The translations under genes were made by a program, and so were the position numbers. Positions 28,019 to 37,179 of a stretch of DNA of 64,000 bases are shown piece after piece. This DNA comes from an uncultured Croceicoccus sp. (GTDB taxonomy: Bacteria; Pseudomonadota; Alphaproteobacteria; Sphingomonadales; Sphingomonadaceae). Under the pieces are notes generated by a model. That model saw only the letters and a program-made list of their open reading frames with translations, did no database searches and had not been told where the DNA came from. Where the stretch lies: contig NZ_CANMCP010000003.1 of the NCBI RefSeq assembly GCF_947496385.1, forward strand, positions 186,001-250,000. Direction: 5' to 3'. Each line of letters begins with the position of its first letter. Within the stretch, counting starts at the first letter, position 1.

Positions 28019-28812
28019 GCGGATGGTTCCTTCACAAGAGCGGGTTGCCCGGCGATAGCCGGGAATGAGGGCGTGTCATAGGCGAGACGCTGGCGTTCGC
28101 GGTCCGGGTCGACGATTTCGAACACGCGGCTGCGGCGGCGCAAACGGCCATCTGCCACGAGCTTTTTCACCGTCCGGTTCACATGGACGGTGGAGGAGCC
28201 GAGGATGGTGCTGATCTCCTCCTGCGTCATCTGCACCGGCATCGGGTCGAAGCGGCCGAAGGTGCCGTGCGTCTCGAAGCTGAGATCAAGGAGGACATGC
28301 ATGAGCCCGTCATGGATGGCCCCGCTGATGAGGGTGCGGCTGCGCTGGCGCAGGCGCCATTGCCGCGACAGGTCGAGCCTGCGGAATGCCTCCGCCAGAT
28401 GGGGATCGCGCTCCATCTCGCGCAGGACGGCGGCATTGTCGAGCCGGGTGATCGTGGTCCCCGCCTTCAGCATGAGCGCATAGGGGAGAGCGGCGCGCAG
28501 GCTCTGCTTCCAGTTGCACACGCCGCCGCTGCCGAACAGATCCTCGACATGGCGGCGCCCGTCCGGCAGCGTGGTGAAGCTGTAGGCGAGGCCTTCCTCG
28601 ATATGCAGGAGCGGTTCCGCCATGCGTTGCGCAAAGGAAATCTGCGTGTCGCGCTGCACCCGGCGGGTGTCGAGGATCGCGTCCGACAGGTTCCAGCGAT
28701 GACCATCGGGAAGATGGGGCCGCATCCGCCGGTCCATGGCGAGCAGTCCGCCGCAATGCTTCCCGGCTTTTTCAAGCGAACCGAACGATCTGCTCACACC
28801 AATCCCTTTCAT
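28015..28812 (-). CDS. Crp/Fnr family transcriptional regulator, paralog of 11262-12074
   Basis: A 265-residue regulator with a cyclic-nucleotide-binding-like barrel (LLHIEEGLAYSFTTLPDGRR) and a winged helix (MTQEEISTILGSSTVHVNRTVKKLV). It shares the LPDGRR and CNW motifs with the paralog 16 kb away. No FNR-type cysteine cluster is seen. It is translationally coupled (ATGA) to the secreted DUF305/LVIVD gene, so the two form an operon; it is the first gene. Confidence 0.9.
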   Translation of the reverse strand: MKGIGVSRSFGSLEKAGKHCGGLLAMDRRMRPHLPDGHRWNLSDAILDTRRVQRDTQISFAQRMAEPLLHIEEGLAYSFTTLPDGRRHVEDLFGSGGVCNWKQSLRAALPYALMLKAGTTITRLDNAAVLREMERDPHLAEAFRRLDLSRQWRLRQRSRTLISGAIHDGLMHVLLDLSFETHGTFGRFDPMPVQMTQEEISTILGSSTVHVNRTVKKLVADGRLRRRSRVFEIVDPDRERQRLAYDTPSFPAIAGQPALVKEPSA

Positions 28813-28935
28813 CCCGTTGCATGTGTAATGAAGCGCGGGGCGGCGACAAGTCTAATTTCTCCTGTTTGCAGGCGCTTGCCAAATGCGGGGCGGACACGGA
28901 TAGCGGCGATGGTGCCGATGCGCAGGGGGACGCGA

Positions 28936-29937
28936 ATGACACGGTCGAGGCAACGGGGCGGCAAGGCACCGGCATGGATCGCCATGGCCGCGATCCTGCT
29001 CGGCACGGGTGCGGTGGCCGCGTGTTCGCCGCTGCGCACGTTCAACAGCCTCGTGCCCAAGGACGGCGGCGCACGGCGGATCGCGACCGGCGTCCCCTAT
29101 GGCAGCGACCCGCGGCAAAGGCTCGACATCTATGCGCCGAGGGATAGCGCGCCGGGCGAGGCGGCGAATGCCGGCGACCGCCCGGTGGTCGTGTTCTTCT
29201 ACGGCGGGAGCTGGAGCAGCGGGACGCGGCGCGGCTATGATTTCGTGGGCCGGGCCCTGTCGGCGCAGGGTTTCGTGACCATCGTGCCCGATTACCGGCT
29301 GGTGCCCGACATACGCTATCCTGCCTTTGTCGAGGATGGGGCCGCGGCGGTGCGCTGGGCACGGGCGCATGCGGGCGATTATGGCGGGGATGGATCGCGC
29401 ATCGTGCTCGCCGGCCATTCGGCGGGGGCGTATATCGCCGCGATGCTGGCGTTCGACGATCGCTGGCTCGGCAGGGACCGGGCCGCGGTGCGCGGGTTTG
29501 CAGGGCTGGCCGGCCCATATGATTTCGCGCCCTTCGATGTGGAGGCCAGCCGTGCCGCCTTTGGCCAGTGGCCCGATCCGGCCGAAACGCAGCCGGTCAC
29601 CTGGGCCGGGGCGGGCGATCCGCCGGCGCTACTCATGTTCGGGGCGAAGGACGAGACCGTCCTCCCCCGCAACAGCGAAGCGCTCGCGCAAAGGCTGCGC
29701 GCGGGCGGGGTTGCGGCGACATTGCGGCGCTACGACGGCGTCGGCCATGTCGGCATCGTCGCCAGCCTCGCCCGCCCGCTACGCGGCAACAGCCCCGCCC
29801 TGTCCGACATGGCCGCTTTCGTGCGCGCGGTCGCCGGCCCGGCAAGCGGCGATGCAGCTCCGGGTACTCCGGCAGCGGCTCAGCCCTCCGCCGCGTCTCC
29901 GTCCCCTTCGGCCCCTTCGGCATCGCGGCGCAGGTAG
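28936..29937 (+). CDS. Alpha/beta hydrolase lipoprotein (carboxylesterase-like)
   Basis: A 333-residue hydrolase of the hormone-sensitive-lipase/carboxylesterase kind. A lipobox-like VAAC near residue 30 follows a basic N-region and hydrophobic stretch, so it is probably a lipoprotein. The oxyanion loop is FYGGSW, nucleophile GHSAGAYIA, acid in GAKDETVLP and histidine in GVGHVGI. AGGGGGA lies 5 bases before ATG 28936. A Pro/Ser-rich low-complexity tail ends within 58 bp that overlap the MscS gene tail to tail. Confidence 0.88.
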   Translation: MTRSRQRGGKAPAWIAMAAILLGTGAVAACSPLRTFNSLVPKDGGARRIATGVPYGSDPRQRLDIYAPRDSAPGEAANAGDRPVVVFFYGGSWSSGTRRGYDFVGRALSAQGFVTIVPDYRLVPDIRYPAFVEDGAAAVRWARAHAGDYGGDGSRIVLAGHSAGAYIAAMLAFDDRWLGRDRAAVRGFAGLAGPYDFAPFDVEASRAAFGQWPDPAETQPVTWAGAGDPPALLMFGAKDETVLPRNSEALAQRLRAGGVAATLRRYDGVGHVGIVASLARPLRGNSPALSDMAAFVRAVAGPASGDAAPGTPAAAQPSAASPSPSAPSASRRR

Positions 29938-31514
29938 AGCGTCTGCGTCGGGAAGGCGACGCCAATGTTCGCGGCATGCAGCCGGTCGTAAATGTCGAGC
30001 AGCAGCGCCTGACGAATGGCGAGGCTCTCGGCATAATCGCTCACCTCGATATAGGCGAACACCTCGATATCGAGCGAACTTGCCCCGAAATTCTTCAACC
30101 GCGCGCGCCAGTCGATCGCGACATGCTCGTTCTCCTGAAGCACGCTTTCGATGATGCGGATGCCATCGCGCAACTGCTCCGGCGTGAGCGCGTATTCGAG
30201 GCCGATCGTCGGGTGGAAGAGGAACTGGTCGCGGGCGGCGTAATTCTCGATCTGAAGCGAACTGAAATCGCCATTGGGAATGGTCACCAGCGTCCGGTCC
30301 AGCGTGCGGATCCGGGTGGACCGCATGCCGATATCCTCCACCGTGCCGGTCACGTCGCCCACGCGGCAGAAATCGCCGACCTGCACCGGACGGTCGGCAA
30401 TCACCATCACGCTGCCGACGAGATTCTCGATCGTCTTCTGCGCGCCGAGAGCGAGCGCCAGACCGCCGATGCCGAGCGCGGCGATCCCCGTCGTCACGTC
30501 GATGCCCAGCGTGTCGAGAATGGCCACCGTCGCGATGCCGAGCAGGATGATCTTCGCCGCGCGCCGCGCCAGCGTCACAACCGACACCGCCTGTCGCCGT
30601 TCGGCCTTCTCCATCCGGTGGGTGAGCGTGCGCGCGACCGTGTCGATCAACCGCAGGGCGAACCAGGCGAGCGCCACCCACGCGGCAATGCCGATATAGC
30701 GCAGCGCCGTCTGACGCGCGATGATGGAGATGGAGGCGCCCCCGCCCCAAAGCTGAAACACGATCACCGCGAGCAGGAGCGCAAACGGCGGCAGCGCGGC
30801 GTCGAGAAAACGATACAATCCGTTCGTAGGCGGATCGGACAACGCCGCGCGCAGCAGCCACAAGATGGCCGCCGCAACGAGGCGAAAGGCAATGAACAGG
30901 CCGAGGAACACGCCGATCACCATCAGCCAGTCGCCAATCGGCGCGCCCGCAATCGCCCAGCCGCCCTCGATCTCGTCGATATTGCTGTCGGTCAGTTGCA
31001 GATCGCGCGATTGCCCCTCCAGCGCGTCGACCGTTTCGGGGGCGATGCGCCACACCATCGCGCCGTCCGCCGATTCCGACCGCATCAGGATGATCGGCGT
31101 GTTGTCCGCATCGCCCAGCGTGCCGATGCGTTCGCGATCGGGCGGAAGGCCATCGTCGACGCGGCCCGCCGCATCACTCGACAATTCGGAGAAGCTGCGC
31201 AGCTTGCCGCCGGCATCAAGCGAGGCCTGCAATGTCGCGGCCAGCACCTGCGCATCCGATTCGCCGGCGGTGGTGTCCGCATTCTCGAAATCGAAATAAT
31301 GGGAGGCCTGCGCATAATCCTGTCCGGCGAGCGCACGGATCAGTTCGGTCACCGCATCGCGCGGCGTTTCCCGGCCATAGGGGTCTGGCGCCTGCTCGGC
31401 GGCTTCCTCATCGCCGCCCGTCGCGGGCAGCAATTGCGCCTGCGCCATGTGCGGCATGGCCAACAGACACAGGATCGAGAACAGGAGAAATACAGGGCGC
31501 AGGATCATGGACAT
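29880..31514 (-). CDS. Mechanosensitive ion channel, MscS family
   Basis: A 544-residue channel with a signal peptide (cleavage after about AQA) and an extended periplasmic N-terminal region (about 27-190). Membrane spans follow, then the pore helix (GIAALGIGGLALALGAQKTIENLVGS), the cytoplasmic beta-domain with VGDFCRVGDVTGTVEDIGMRSTRIRTLD, and a C-terminal alpha/beta domain. It releases solutes on hypo-osmotic shock. The N-terminal extension resembles large MscK/YjeP-like members in spirit but is much shorter. Its 3' end overlaps the esterase gene by 58 bp on the other strand. Confidence 0.94.
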   Translation of the reverse strand: MSMILRPVFLLFSILCLLAMPHMAQAQLLPATGGDEEAAEQAPDPYGRETPRDAVTELIRALAGQDYAQASHYFDFENADTTAGESDAQVLAATLQASLDAGGKLRSFSELSSDAAGRVDDGLPPDRERIGTLGDADNTPIILMRSESADGAMVWRIAPETVDALEGQSRDLQLTDSNIDEIEGGWAIAGAPIGDWLMVIGVFLGLFIAFRLVAAAILWLLRAALSDPPTNGLYRFLDAALPPFALLLAVIVFQLWGGGASISIIARQTALRYIGIAAWVALAWFALRLIDTVARTLTHRMEKAERRQAVSVVTLARRAAKIILLGIATVAILDTLGIDVTTGIAALGIGGLALALGAQKTIENLVGSVMVIADRPVQVGDFCRVGDVTGTVEDIGMRSTRIRTLDRTLVTIPNGDFSSLQIENYAARDQFLFHPTIGLEYALTPEQLRDGIRIIESVLQENEHVAIDWRARLKNFGASSLDIEVFAYIEVSDYAESLAIRQALLLDIYDRLHAANIGVAFPTQTLYLRRDAEGAEGDGDAAEG

Positions 31515-31597
31515 GCGCGCCCCATCCTACACCCGCGCGCCGGGTTCAACCATGGAATGCCACGGATCCGCCGTGCAGAGGCAGAGATACGGCGGTT

Positions 31598-32377
31598 TCA
31601 GATATCGATCGAACCCACCGAACCGCCATCCACGCGCCAGTTCGCGCCCGTCACGAAGGACGCACGTTCGCTGCACAGCATGGCGATGACCGCGGCAACT
31701 TCCGCAGGTTTCCCGCGCCGGCCGAGCACGAGATACGGGCGTTCTTCCTTGAGAAAGCTTGCGACGGCCTCGTCTTTCGACACGTCCATCTCGTCGGCGC
31801 GCTTTTCCATCATGCCGTCGGTCATCGGCGTTTCGATGAAGGCGGGCGCCACGCAATTGACCAGCATGCCCGAACCCGAATGCTGCATCGCCACGCTTTT
31901 CGCAAAGCTGACGAGCGCGCTTTTCGCGGAGTTGTAGACGGTTTCGTCGGGATAGGGTTGCGCGACATTTTCGCTGGCGAGCATGACCACGCGGCCCCAT
32001 CCGCGCTCCACCATGGGCGGGCACAGATGGCGGGCGAGGCGGACCGCCGACAGGAAATCAATGGCGAGCGCGTCGTGCCAGTCCTCCTCGCTCATCCGCA
32101 GCGGGTCGCCCTTGGCCCCGGTGACGCCGGCGGCGTGGACCCAGATGTCGATCGTCCCCGCCTTTTCGGCGAGCGCGTCGCATCCCTCCTTGCTCGACAG
32201 GTCAGCCACCGCCCGGTCCGCGCCGAACCGGTCGGCCACAGCATCAAGCGCATCTTCGTCCCGGTCGGTCAGGAAGAGCGCGACACCTTCGTCATGCAGA
32301 AACCGCGCGGTTTCGCTGCCCAGCCCGCCGGACGCGCCGGTAATCAGTGCGCGCTTGCCCGCAATCATGAGATCCAT
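31598..32377 (-). CDS. Short-chain dehydrogenase/reductase
   Basis: A 259-residue SDR with TGASGGLG, HAAG in place of NNAG, catalytic serine in LASENVA and Y-x3-K in VYNSAKSAL. The C-terminal VDGGSVGS matches 3-oxoacyl-ACP-reductase-like SDRs. DRD after beta-2 favours NAD. ATG 32377 follows GAAGGA at 9 bases; the longer open frame upstream has no such site and would start inside the dps terminator. It is separated from the upstream dps gene by that terminator and from the downstream mscS gene by about 80 bp, and stands alone. Confidence 0.9.
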   Translation of the reverse strand: MDLMIAGKRALITGASGGLGSETARFLHDEGVALFLTDRDEDALDAVADRFGADRAVADLSSKEGCDALAEKAGTIDIWVHAAGVTGAKGDPLRMSEEDWHDALAIDFLSAVRLARHLCPPMVERGWGRVVMLASENVAQPYPDETVYNSAKSALVSFAKSVAMQHSGSGMLVNCVAPAFIETPMTDGMMEKRADEMDVSKDEAVASFLKEERPYLVLGRRGKPAEVAAVIAMLCSERASFVTGANWRVDGGSVGSIDI

Positions 32378-32403
32378 GTCGACTATCCTTCGCAAGGCCG
32401 CAA

Positions 32404-32445
32404 AATAAAAAAAGGGGGCGCGCCGGTCGTGCGGCGCGCCCCCTT
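32404..32445 (-). terminator. Rho-independent terminator of dps
   Basis: Perfect 13-bp stem (32412-32424 with 32433-32445), 8-base loop, and an A-rich tract 32404-32413 on the plus strand, which gives a strong U tract on the minus transcript. It lies 10 bp past the dps stop. Confidence 0.93.
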
Positions 32446-32455
32446 CGATCAAGCA

Positions 32456-32950
32456 TCAGCCCTTGGCATTGGCCGAATCGTAATGGGCCCCGATGAACCA
32501 GGCATCCTTGTCGATGCCGCGGCTGATCTCGGTAAACAGGTCGGCGGTGTCCTCGTCGCCGGCTTCGCCTGCCGCGTCGATCGATTCGCGCAGCTTTGCG
32601 CCGAAGGCCACGAAACGCTTGGTCAGCGCCTCAACATGGTCCTTCTGATCCGAGATGTCCTGCGGATAGGCCTCGAGCTCGCTTTTTTCCGCGACGGCCT
32701 GCGACGTGCCGGGCGTCTGCCCGCCGAGGATGATCGAGCGCTCGGCAATGGTGTCGGTGCGCTCCAGCATGCGGTCCGCCACCTGATCCAGCAATTCGTG
32801 CAGGCCGATGAAGCTGGGCCCCTTGATGGTCCAGTGTGCCTGCTTCACCGCGAGCGTCAGGTCGATCGAATCGGTCAGCCTTGCATTGAGCAGCGCGATC
32901 GAATTCTTGCGAGCATTGTCGTCGAGGCCGGCGGCATAGAATTGTGCCAT
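32456..32950 (-). CDS. dps: DNA-binding ferritin-like protein Dps
   Basis: A 164-residue four-helix ferritin-like protein. The intersubunit ferroxidase site is visible as AHWTIKGPSFIGLHELLDQVADRMLERTDTIAER (H-W, H-x3-D and D/E ligands; shown as positions about 38-72). It forms a 12-mer that stores iron, removes peroxide and protects DNA. ATG 32950 (MAQFYAAGL) is chosen because AAGGAG lies about 10 bases upstream; ATG 32980 would add ten residues without a good site. A strong terminator follows directly, so it is monocistronic. Confidence 0.93.
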   Translation of the reverse strand: MAQFYAAGLDDNARKNSIALLNARLTDSIDLTLAVKQAHWTIKGPSFIGLHELLDQVADRMLERTDTIAERSIILGGQTPGTSQAVAEKSELEAYPQDISDQKDHVEALTKRFVAFGAKLRESIDAAGEAGDEDTADLFTEISRGIDKDAWFIGAHYDSANAKG

Positions 32951-33055
32951 GGGGGTATGTCTCCTTCGATTGGTTTTCATGGGGTCTGCGCCCTTTGACC
33001 AATCAACGGGTATCCCGCCGCTGCGTTCCGGATACGGGCCCGATACGGGCGACGA

Positions 33056-34879
33056 TCACTCCACCGTGACGGATTTTGCGAGATTGCGGGGCTGATCCAC
33101 GTCGGTCCCTTTGACGCAGGCCACGTGATAGGCCAGCAATTGCACCGGCACGGCATAGACCAGCGGCGCGATCAGCGGGTGCACCTTCGGCATCTCGATC
33201 GTGGCGATACACCCCTCGCCCGCCTCGGCCAGCCCTTCGGCATCGGAGATCAGCACGACCTTCCCGCCGCGGGCGCGGACCTCCTGCATGTTGGAGACGG
33301 TCTTTTCGAACAGCGGCCCGGACGGGGCCAGCACGATGATCGGCACATCCTCGTCGATCAAGGCGATCGGCCCGTGCTTCATCTCCCCGCTGGCGTAGCC
33401 CTCGGCATGGATATAGCTGATTTCCTTGAGTTTCAGCGCCCCTTCGAGCGCGAGCGGATAATCCGGCCCCCGCCCCATATAGAGCACGTCGCGCGCCGGC
33501 GCGATGAGATGCGCCATGGCGGCGATGTCGTCATCATGGTCGAGCGCGGCATTGAGCGCGGCAGGCGCGCGCAGCAGATGATCGACGATCTCGCTTTCCC
33601 CCGCGGCATCGATGCGCCCGCGCACCTTCGCGAAATGCGCGGCCAGCGCGGCGAGCACGGCAAGCTGACACGTGAACGCCTTGGTGCTGGCGACGCCGAT
33701 TTCCGGCCCGGCATGGGTGGGGAGCAACAGGTCCGCCTCCCGCGCCATGGTGCTCGTCGGCACGTTGACGACGACGGCGATAGTCTGCCCCGCCTCGCGG
33801 CAATGGCGCAATGCGGCGAGCGTGTCGGCGGTTTCCCCGCTCTGCGATATGAACAGCGCGAGGCCGCCCTCCTCCAGCACCGGCTCGCGATAGCGGAATT
33901 CGGAGGCGACATCGATGTCGACAGGCACGCGGGCGAATTGCTCGAACCAGTATTTCGCGACCATCGCGGCGTAAAAACTGGTGCCGCATGCCACGATCGT
34001 CACGCGATTGATCGCCGACAGGTCGAAATCGATCTGCGGCAGCGCCACCTCGCGTTCGAGCTGCCGGATATAGGAGGTCAGCGTCTGCGCAACGACGGTC
34101 GGCTGCTCGAAGATCTCCTTCTGCATGAAATGGCGGTAATTGCCCTTTTCCGTGGCCGCCGCGCTCGCCCCCGAAAGGGTGATGGCGCGCTCCACCGGGC
34201 GGTTTTCATCGTCATAGACCTGCGCCCCGTCGCGGGTGACCACGACCCAGTCACCCTCCTCCAGATAGGAGATCCGCTGCGTCAGCGGGGCCAGCGCCAG
34301 CGCGTCGGAGCCGAGATAGGTTTCCCCATCCCCATGGCCGAGTACGAGCGGCGAACCGCGCCGCGCCCCGATGATGAGATCGGGATGCCGCCGAAACGCG
34401 ATGCCGAGCGCAAACGCACCGCGCAGCCTCGGCAGCACCTCGCGCACCGCGTCCTCCGGCGATGCGCCGGTCTCGACCTGTTCGGAGACGAGATGGGCGA
34501 CGACCTCGCTGTCGGTTTCGCTTTCGAACACGCGGCCGCGCGCGATCATCTCCTCGCGCAGCGCCCTGAAATTCTCGATGATGCCGTTGTGGACGATCGC
34601 GACCTCGTCCGTGGCATGGGGGTGGGCGTTCGCCTCCGTCGGGGCGCCATGCGTGGCCCAGCGGGTGTGCGCGATGCCGACCTCGCCCGGCGCGGGATGA
34701 TCGCGCAATTCGGCGACCAGATTGGCAAGCTTGCCCTCCGCCCGGCGGCGGATCATCGCGCCATCGTGAAGCGTGCACAACCCTGCACTGTCATAGCCGC
34801 GATATTCCATGCGGCGCAGCCCGTCGACCAGCCGGTCGGCCACCGGCTCGCGGCCTGCAATCCCGATAATTCCGCACAT
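33056..34879 (-). CDS. glmS: Glutamine-fructose-6-phosphate aminotransferase
   Basis: A 607-residue enzyme starting MCGIIGI, where C2 is the glutaminase nucleophile after Met removal. Residues about 1-215 form the Ntn glutaminase domain and about 285-600 two SIS sugar-isomerase domains (CGTSFYAA, SQSGETADTLAA); the C-terminus is PRNLAKSVTVE. It makes glucosamine-6-phosphate for peptidoglycan and LPS. It starts 4 bp after glmU, so the pair forms an operon supplying UDP-GlcNAc. No glmS ribozyme is visible, as expected outside Firmicutes. Confidence 0.98.
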   Translation of the reverse strand: MCGIIGIAGREPVADRLVDGLRRMEYRGYDSAGLCTLHDGAMIRRRAEGKLANLVAELRDHPAPGEVGIAHTRWATHGAPTEANAHPHATDEVAIVHNGIIENFRALREEMIARGRVFESETDSEVVAHLVSEQVETGASPEDAVREVLPRLRGAFALGIAFRRHPDLIIGARRGSPLVLGHGDGETYLGSDALALAPLTQRISYLEEGDWVVVTRDGAQVYDDENRPVERAITLSGASAAATEKGNYRHFMQKEIFEQPTVVAQTLTSYIRQLEREVALPQIDFDLSAINRVTIVACGTSFYAAMVAKYWFEQFARVPVDIDVASEFRYREPVLEEGGLALFISQSGETADTLAALRHCREAGQTIAVVVNVPTSTMAREADLLLPTHAGPEIGVASTKAFTCQLAVLAALAAHFAKVRGRIDAAGESEIVDHLLRAPAALNAALDHDDDIAAMAHLIAPARDVLYMGRGPDYPLALEGALKLKEISYIHAEGYASGEMKHGPIALIDEDVPIIVLAPSGPLFEKTVSNMQEVRARGGKVVLISDAEGLAEAGEGCIATIEMPKVHPLIAPLVYAVPVQLLAYHVACVKGTDVDQPRNLAKSVTVE

Positions 34880-34883
34880 GAGC

Positions 34884-36245
34884 CTATCCGTCCTTCGCCT
34901 GGGCTTTCTTCTTTTTCTTCATCGCGTCATGGAATCTGTCGGCCCAGCCCGGCTTTACCAGCTGTTCGCCGCGCACCATGCGCAATTCGCCATCGCCGAC
35001 GTCGCGGCTGACCGCGCTGCCTGCGGCGACGATCGCGTCGGCCCCGATGGTGAGCGGCGCGATGAGCGCGCTGTTCGACCCGATGAAGGCGCGCGGCCCG
35101 ATGGTGGTGCGATGCTTGAAATATCCGTCATAGTTGCACGTGATGGTGCCCGCGCCGATATTCGCGCCCTCGCCAACCTCCGCATCGCCGAGATAGGTGA
35201 GGTGGCTGGCCTTCGCCCCCTTGCCCAGAACGGCCGCTTTCATCTCGACGAAATTGCCGACCTTCGCGCCTTCTTCCATGACCGCGCCGGGGCGAAGCCG
35301 CGCATAAGGTCCGGCCACCGCGCCCTCGTGCAGGACCGCGCCTTCCAGATGGCTAAACGCGCGGACGGTCACGTTGTCGTGGAGGACGACGCCGGGGCCG
35401 AACACCACGTTCGGCTCGATCGTGACGTCGCGGCCAAGCTTCGTGTCCCAGCTGAAGAACACGGTTTCGGGCGCGGGCATCGTCGTGCCCTGCTCCATCG
35501 CCTCTTGCCGGCGAAAGGCTTGCCACTGCGCCTCCGCGCTGGCGAGTTCGGCCCGGCTGTTGACGCCTGCGACCTCGCCCGGCCGGTCGGTTTCGACCAC
35601 GGCACAGGTGCGCCCGTCCCCATTGGCGAGATTGACGATGTCGGTGAGGTAATATTCCCCTTGCGAATTGTCGTTGCCCACCCGGTCGAGCAAGGCGAAC
35701 AGCTCATCGCCGCGCACCGCCATCACGCCCGAATTGCACAGCGTGCAGGCACGTTCCTCCTCGCTCGCATCACGATGTTCGACCATCTTTTCGATCCGCC
35801 CGTCATCCGCCGCGATGATCCGGCCATAGGCGCGGGTTTCGGGCGGGCGAAAGCCGAGCACCACGACCGCGGGCGTATCCGGGCCGTGCAGCCGTTCGCG
35901 CATCGCCCGCATCGTGTCGGCCCGCACCAGCGGCACATCGCCATAGAGGATGAGCACGTCGCCGGTGAACCCGCGCAGCGCCTCCTTCGCCTGCGCGACG
36001 GCGTGCCCGGTGCCGAGCTGCGGCTCCTGCACCGCGTAATCCACGCTTTCGCCCAGTGCATCGTGCAATTGTTCGCGATATTCGCCCACGACCACGACGG
36101 TGCGGCTGGCCGAAAGCGAGGCCGCCGCATCCATCAGGTGGAGCAGCATCGGCCGTCCCCCGATCGGATGCAGCACCTTGTGCCGATTGCTTTTCATGCG
36201 GGTTCCCTTGCCCGCGGCAAGGACGATCGTGGCCAGTTCGCTCAT
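34884..36245 (-). CDS. glmU: Bifunctional UDP-GlcNAc pyrophosphorylase/GlcN-1-P acetyltransferase
   Basis: A 453-residue two-domain enzyme. The N-terminal nucleotidyltransferase opens with VLAAGKGTRMKS (about 9-20); the C-terminal left-handed beta-helix (about 250-435) carries hexapeptide repeats and the acetyl-CoA/GlcN-1-P residues near YLGDAEVGEGANIG. It makes UDP-GlcNAc in two steps. ATG 36245 (MSELATIVLAAG) is the start; the longer open frame adds 64 unrelated residues. It precedes glmS by 4 bp and is divergent from the two-component system. The tail ends in a KKKKK run. Confidence 0.97.
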   Translation of the reverse strand: MSELATIVLAAGKGTRMKSNRHKVLHPIGGRPMLLHLMDAAASLSASRTVVVVGEYREQLHDALGESVDYAVQEPQLGTGHAVAQAKEALRGFTGDVLILYGDVPLVRADTMRAMRERLHGPDTPAVVVLGFRPPETRAYGRIIAADDGRIEKMVEHRDASEEERACTLCNSGVMAVRGDELFALLDRVGNDNSQGEYYLTDIVNLANGDGRTCAVVETDRPGEVAGVNSRAELASAEAQWQAFRRQEAMEQGTTMPAPETVFFSWDTKLGRDVTIEPNVVFGPGVVLHDNVTVRAFSHLEGAVLHEGAVAGPYARLRPGAVMEEGAKVGNFVEMKAAVLGKGAKASHLTYLGDAEVGEGANIGAGTITCNYDGYFKHRTTIGPRAFIGSNSALIAPLTIGADAIVAAGSAVSRDVGDGELRMVRGEQLVKPGWADRFHDAMKKKKKAQAKDG

Positions 36246-36309
36246 GGCGACGCCTTGCCAGCATTTGCGCATCGTTTCCATAGGCATCGGCCCGCTATCC
36301 GCGCACAAT

Positions 36310-36342
36310 CCGCCCCCGGCCCGCCCCCCGGCCCGCCCCCAC
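36310..36342. repeat. Imperfect CCGCCCCCGGC repeats in the divergent glmU/response-regulator region
   Basis: Three imperfect tandem copies of a roughly 11-bp C/G unit within the 223-bp gap between the divergent genes. They are likely slippage-generated; I see no convincing promoter next to them. The rest of this gap shows no gene. Confidence 0.6.
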
Positions 36343-36468
36343 CGCGCATGGCGCCCGCGTCGGGCCGCGCGCACCGTCCCGGTCCGGCCCACTGCGCGCC
36401 ATTGATTGCCGCGCCATCCCCGTATAGCGTCGCCCATTCATCGAAGAACGGAAAGCCGCCCCGCCGCC

Positions 36469-37179
36469 ATGACCGCCCCCTCCATCCTTCTGGTCGAGGA
36501 CGATCCCTCCCTGCGCGTGCTGACCATGCGCGCGTTGCAGCAGCACGGCTATCACGTGCGCGCCGCCGAAACCGGGGCGGAGATGTGGGTCGCGCTCGAC
36601 AATGCGCCGGCCGATCTCATCGTGCTCGACATCATGCTTCCGGGGACGAGCGGCATCGAATTGCTGCGCCGCCTGCGCCGCGACAGCGACGTGCCCGTCA
36701 TCTTCATCAGCGCGCGGGTGAGCGAGCCCGACAGGGTCATCGGCCTCGAACTGGGCGCCGACGATTACCTGCCGAAACCGTTCGGCACGCGCGAGCTGAT
36801 CGCGCGCATCGGGGCGGTGCTGCGCCGCCATTCAGGCGAGGATCGCGGCACCGAGGAGCGCGTCAACGAGGCCCATTTCGACGGCTGGACGCTGTCCTTC
36901 GCACGCCGCGAACTGCGCTCGCCCAGCGGCGCCATCGTCGATTTGACCTCGGCGGAATTCGACCTGCTCAGCGTGTTCCTCCACGAACCGCAGCGCGTCA
37001 TCGGCCGCGAACGGTTGATCGAACTGTCGCGCAGCAGGCTCGGCAACAGTTCGGACCGCAGCGTCGATGTGCTCGTCAGCCGCCTGCGCCGCAAATTGTC
37101 GCGCGGGGGCAAGGATGCGCCCATCGTCACCGTGCGCGGCGTCGGCTATCTGTTTTCCGAAGGCGTGACGCGCGGCTGA
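36469..37179 (+). CDS. OmpR-family response regulator
   Basis: A 236-residue regulator: receiver domain (about 1-120) with acidic pair in VEDDPS, phosphoacceptor D in VLDIMLPG and lysine in LPKPFG; winged-helix DNA-binding domain (about 135-230) with SSDRSVDVLVSRLRRKL and VRGVGYLF. ATG 36469 gives the normal OmpR length; upstream in-frame codons are not typical. The histidine kinase starts with a 1-bp overlap (TGATG), making a cognate pair. Confidence 0.95.
   Translation: MTAPSILLVEDDPSLRVLTMRALQQHGYHVRAAETGAEMWVALDNAPADLIVLDIMLPGTSGIELLRRLRRDSDVPVIFISARVSEPDRVIGLELGADDYLPKPFGTRELIARIGAVLRRHSGEDRGTEERVNEAHFDGWTLSFARRELRSPSGAIVDLTSAEFDLLSVFLHEPQRVIGRERLIELSRSRLGNSSDRSVDVLVSRLRRKLSRGGKDAPIVTVRGVGYLFSEGVTRG

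Noticed and set aside
34880-34883. Search for a glmS ribozyme upstream of glmS
   Set aside because: Only 4 bp separate glmU and glmS; there is no room for a ribozyme.
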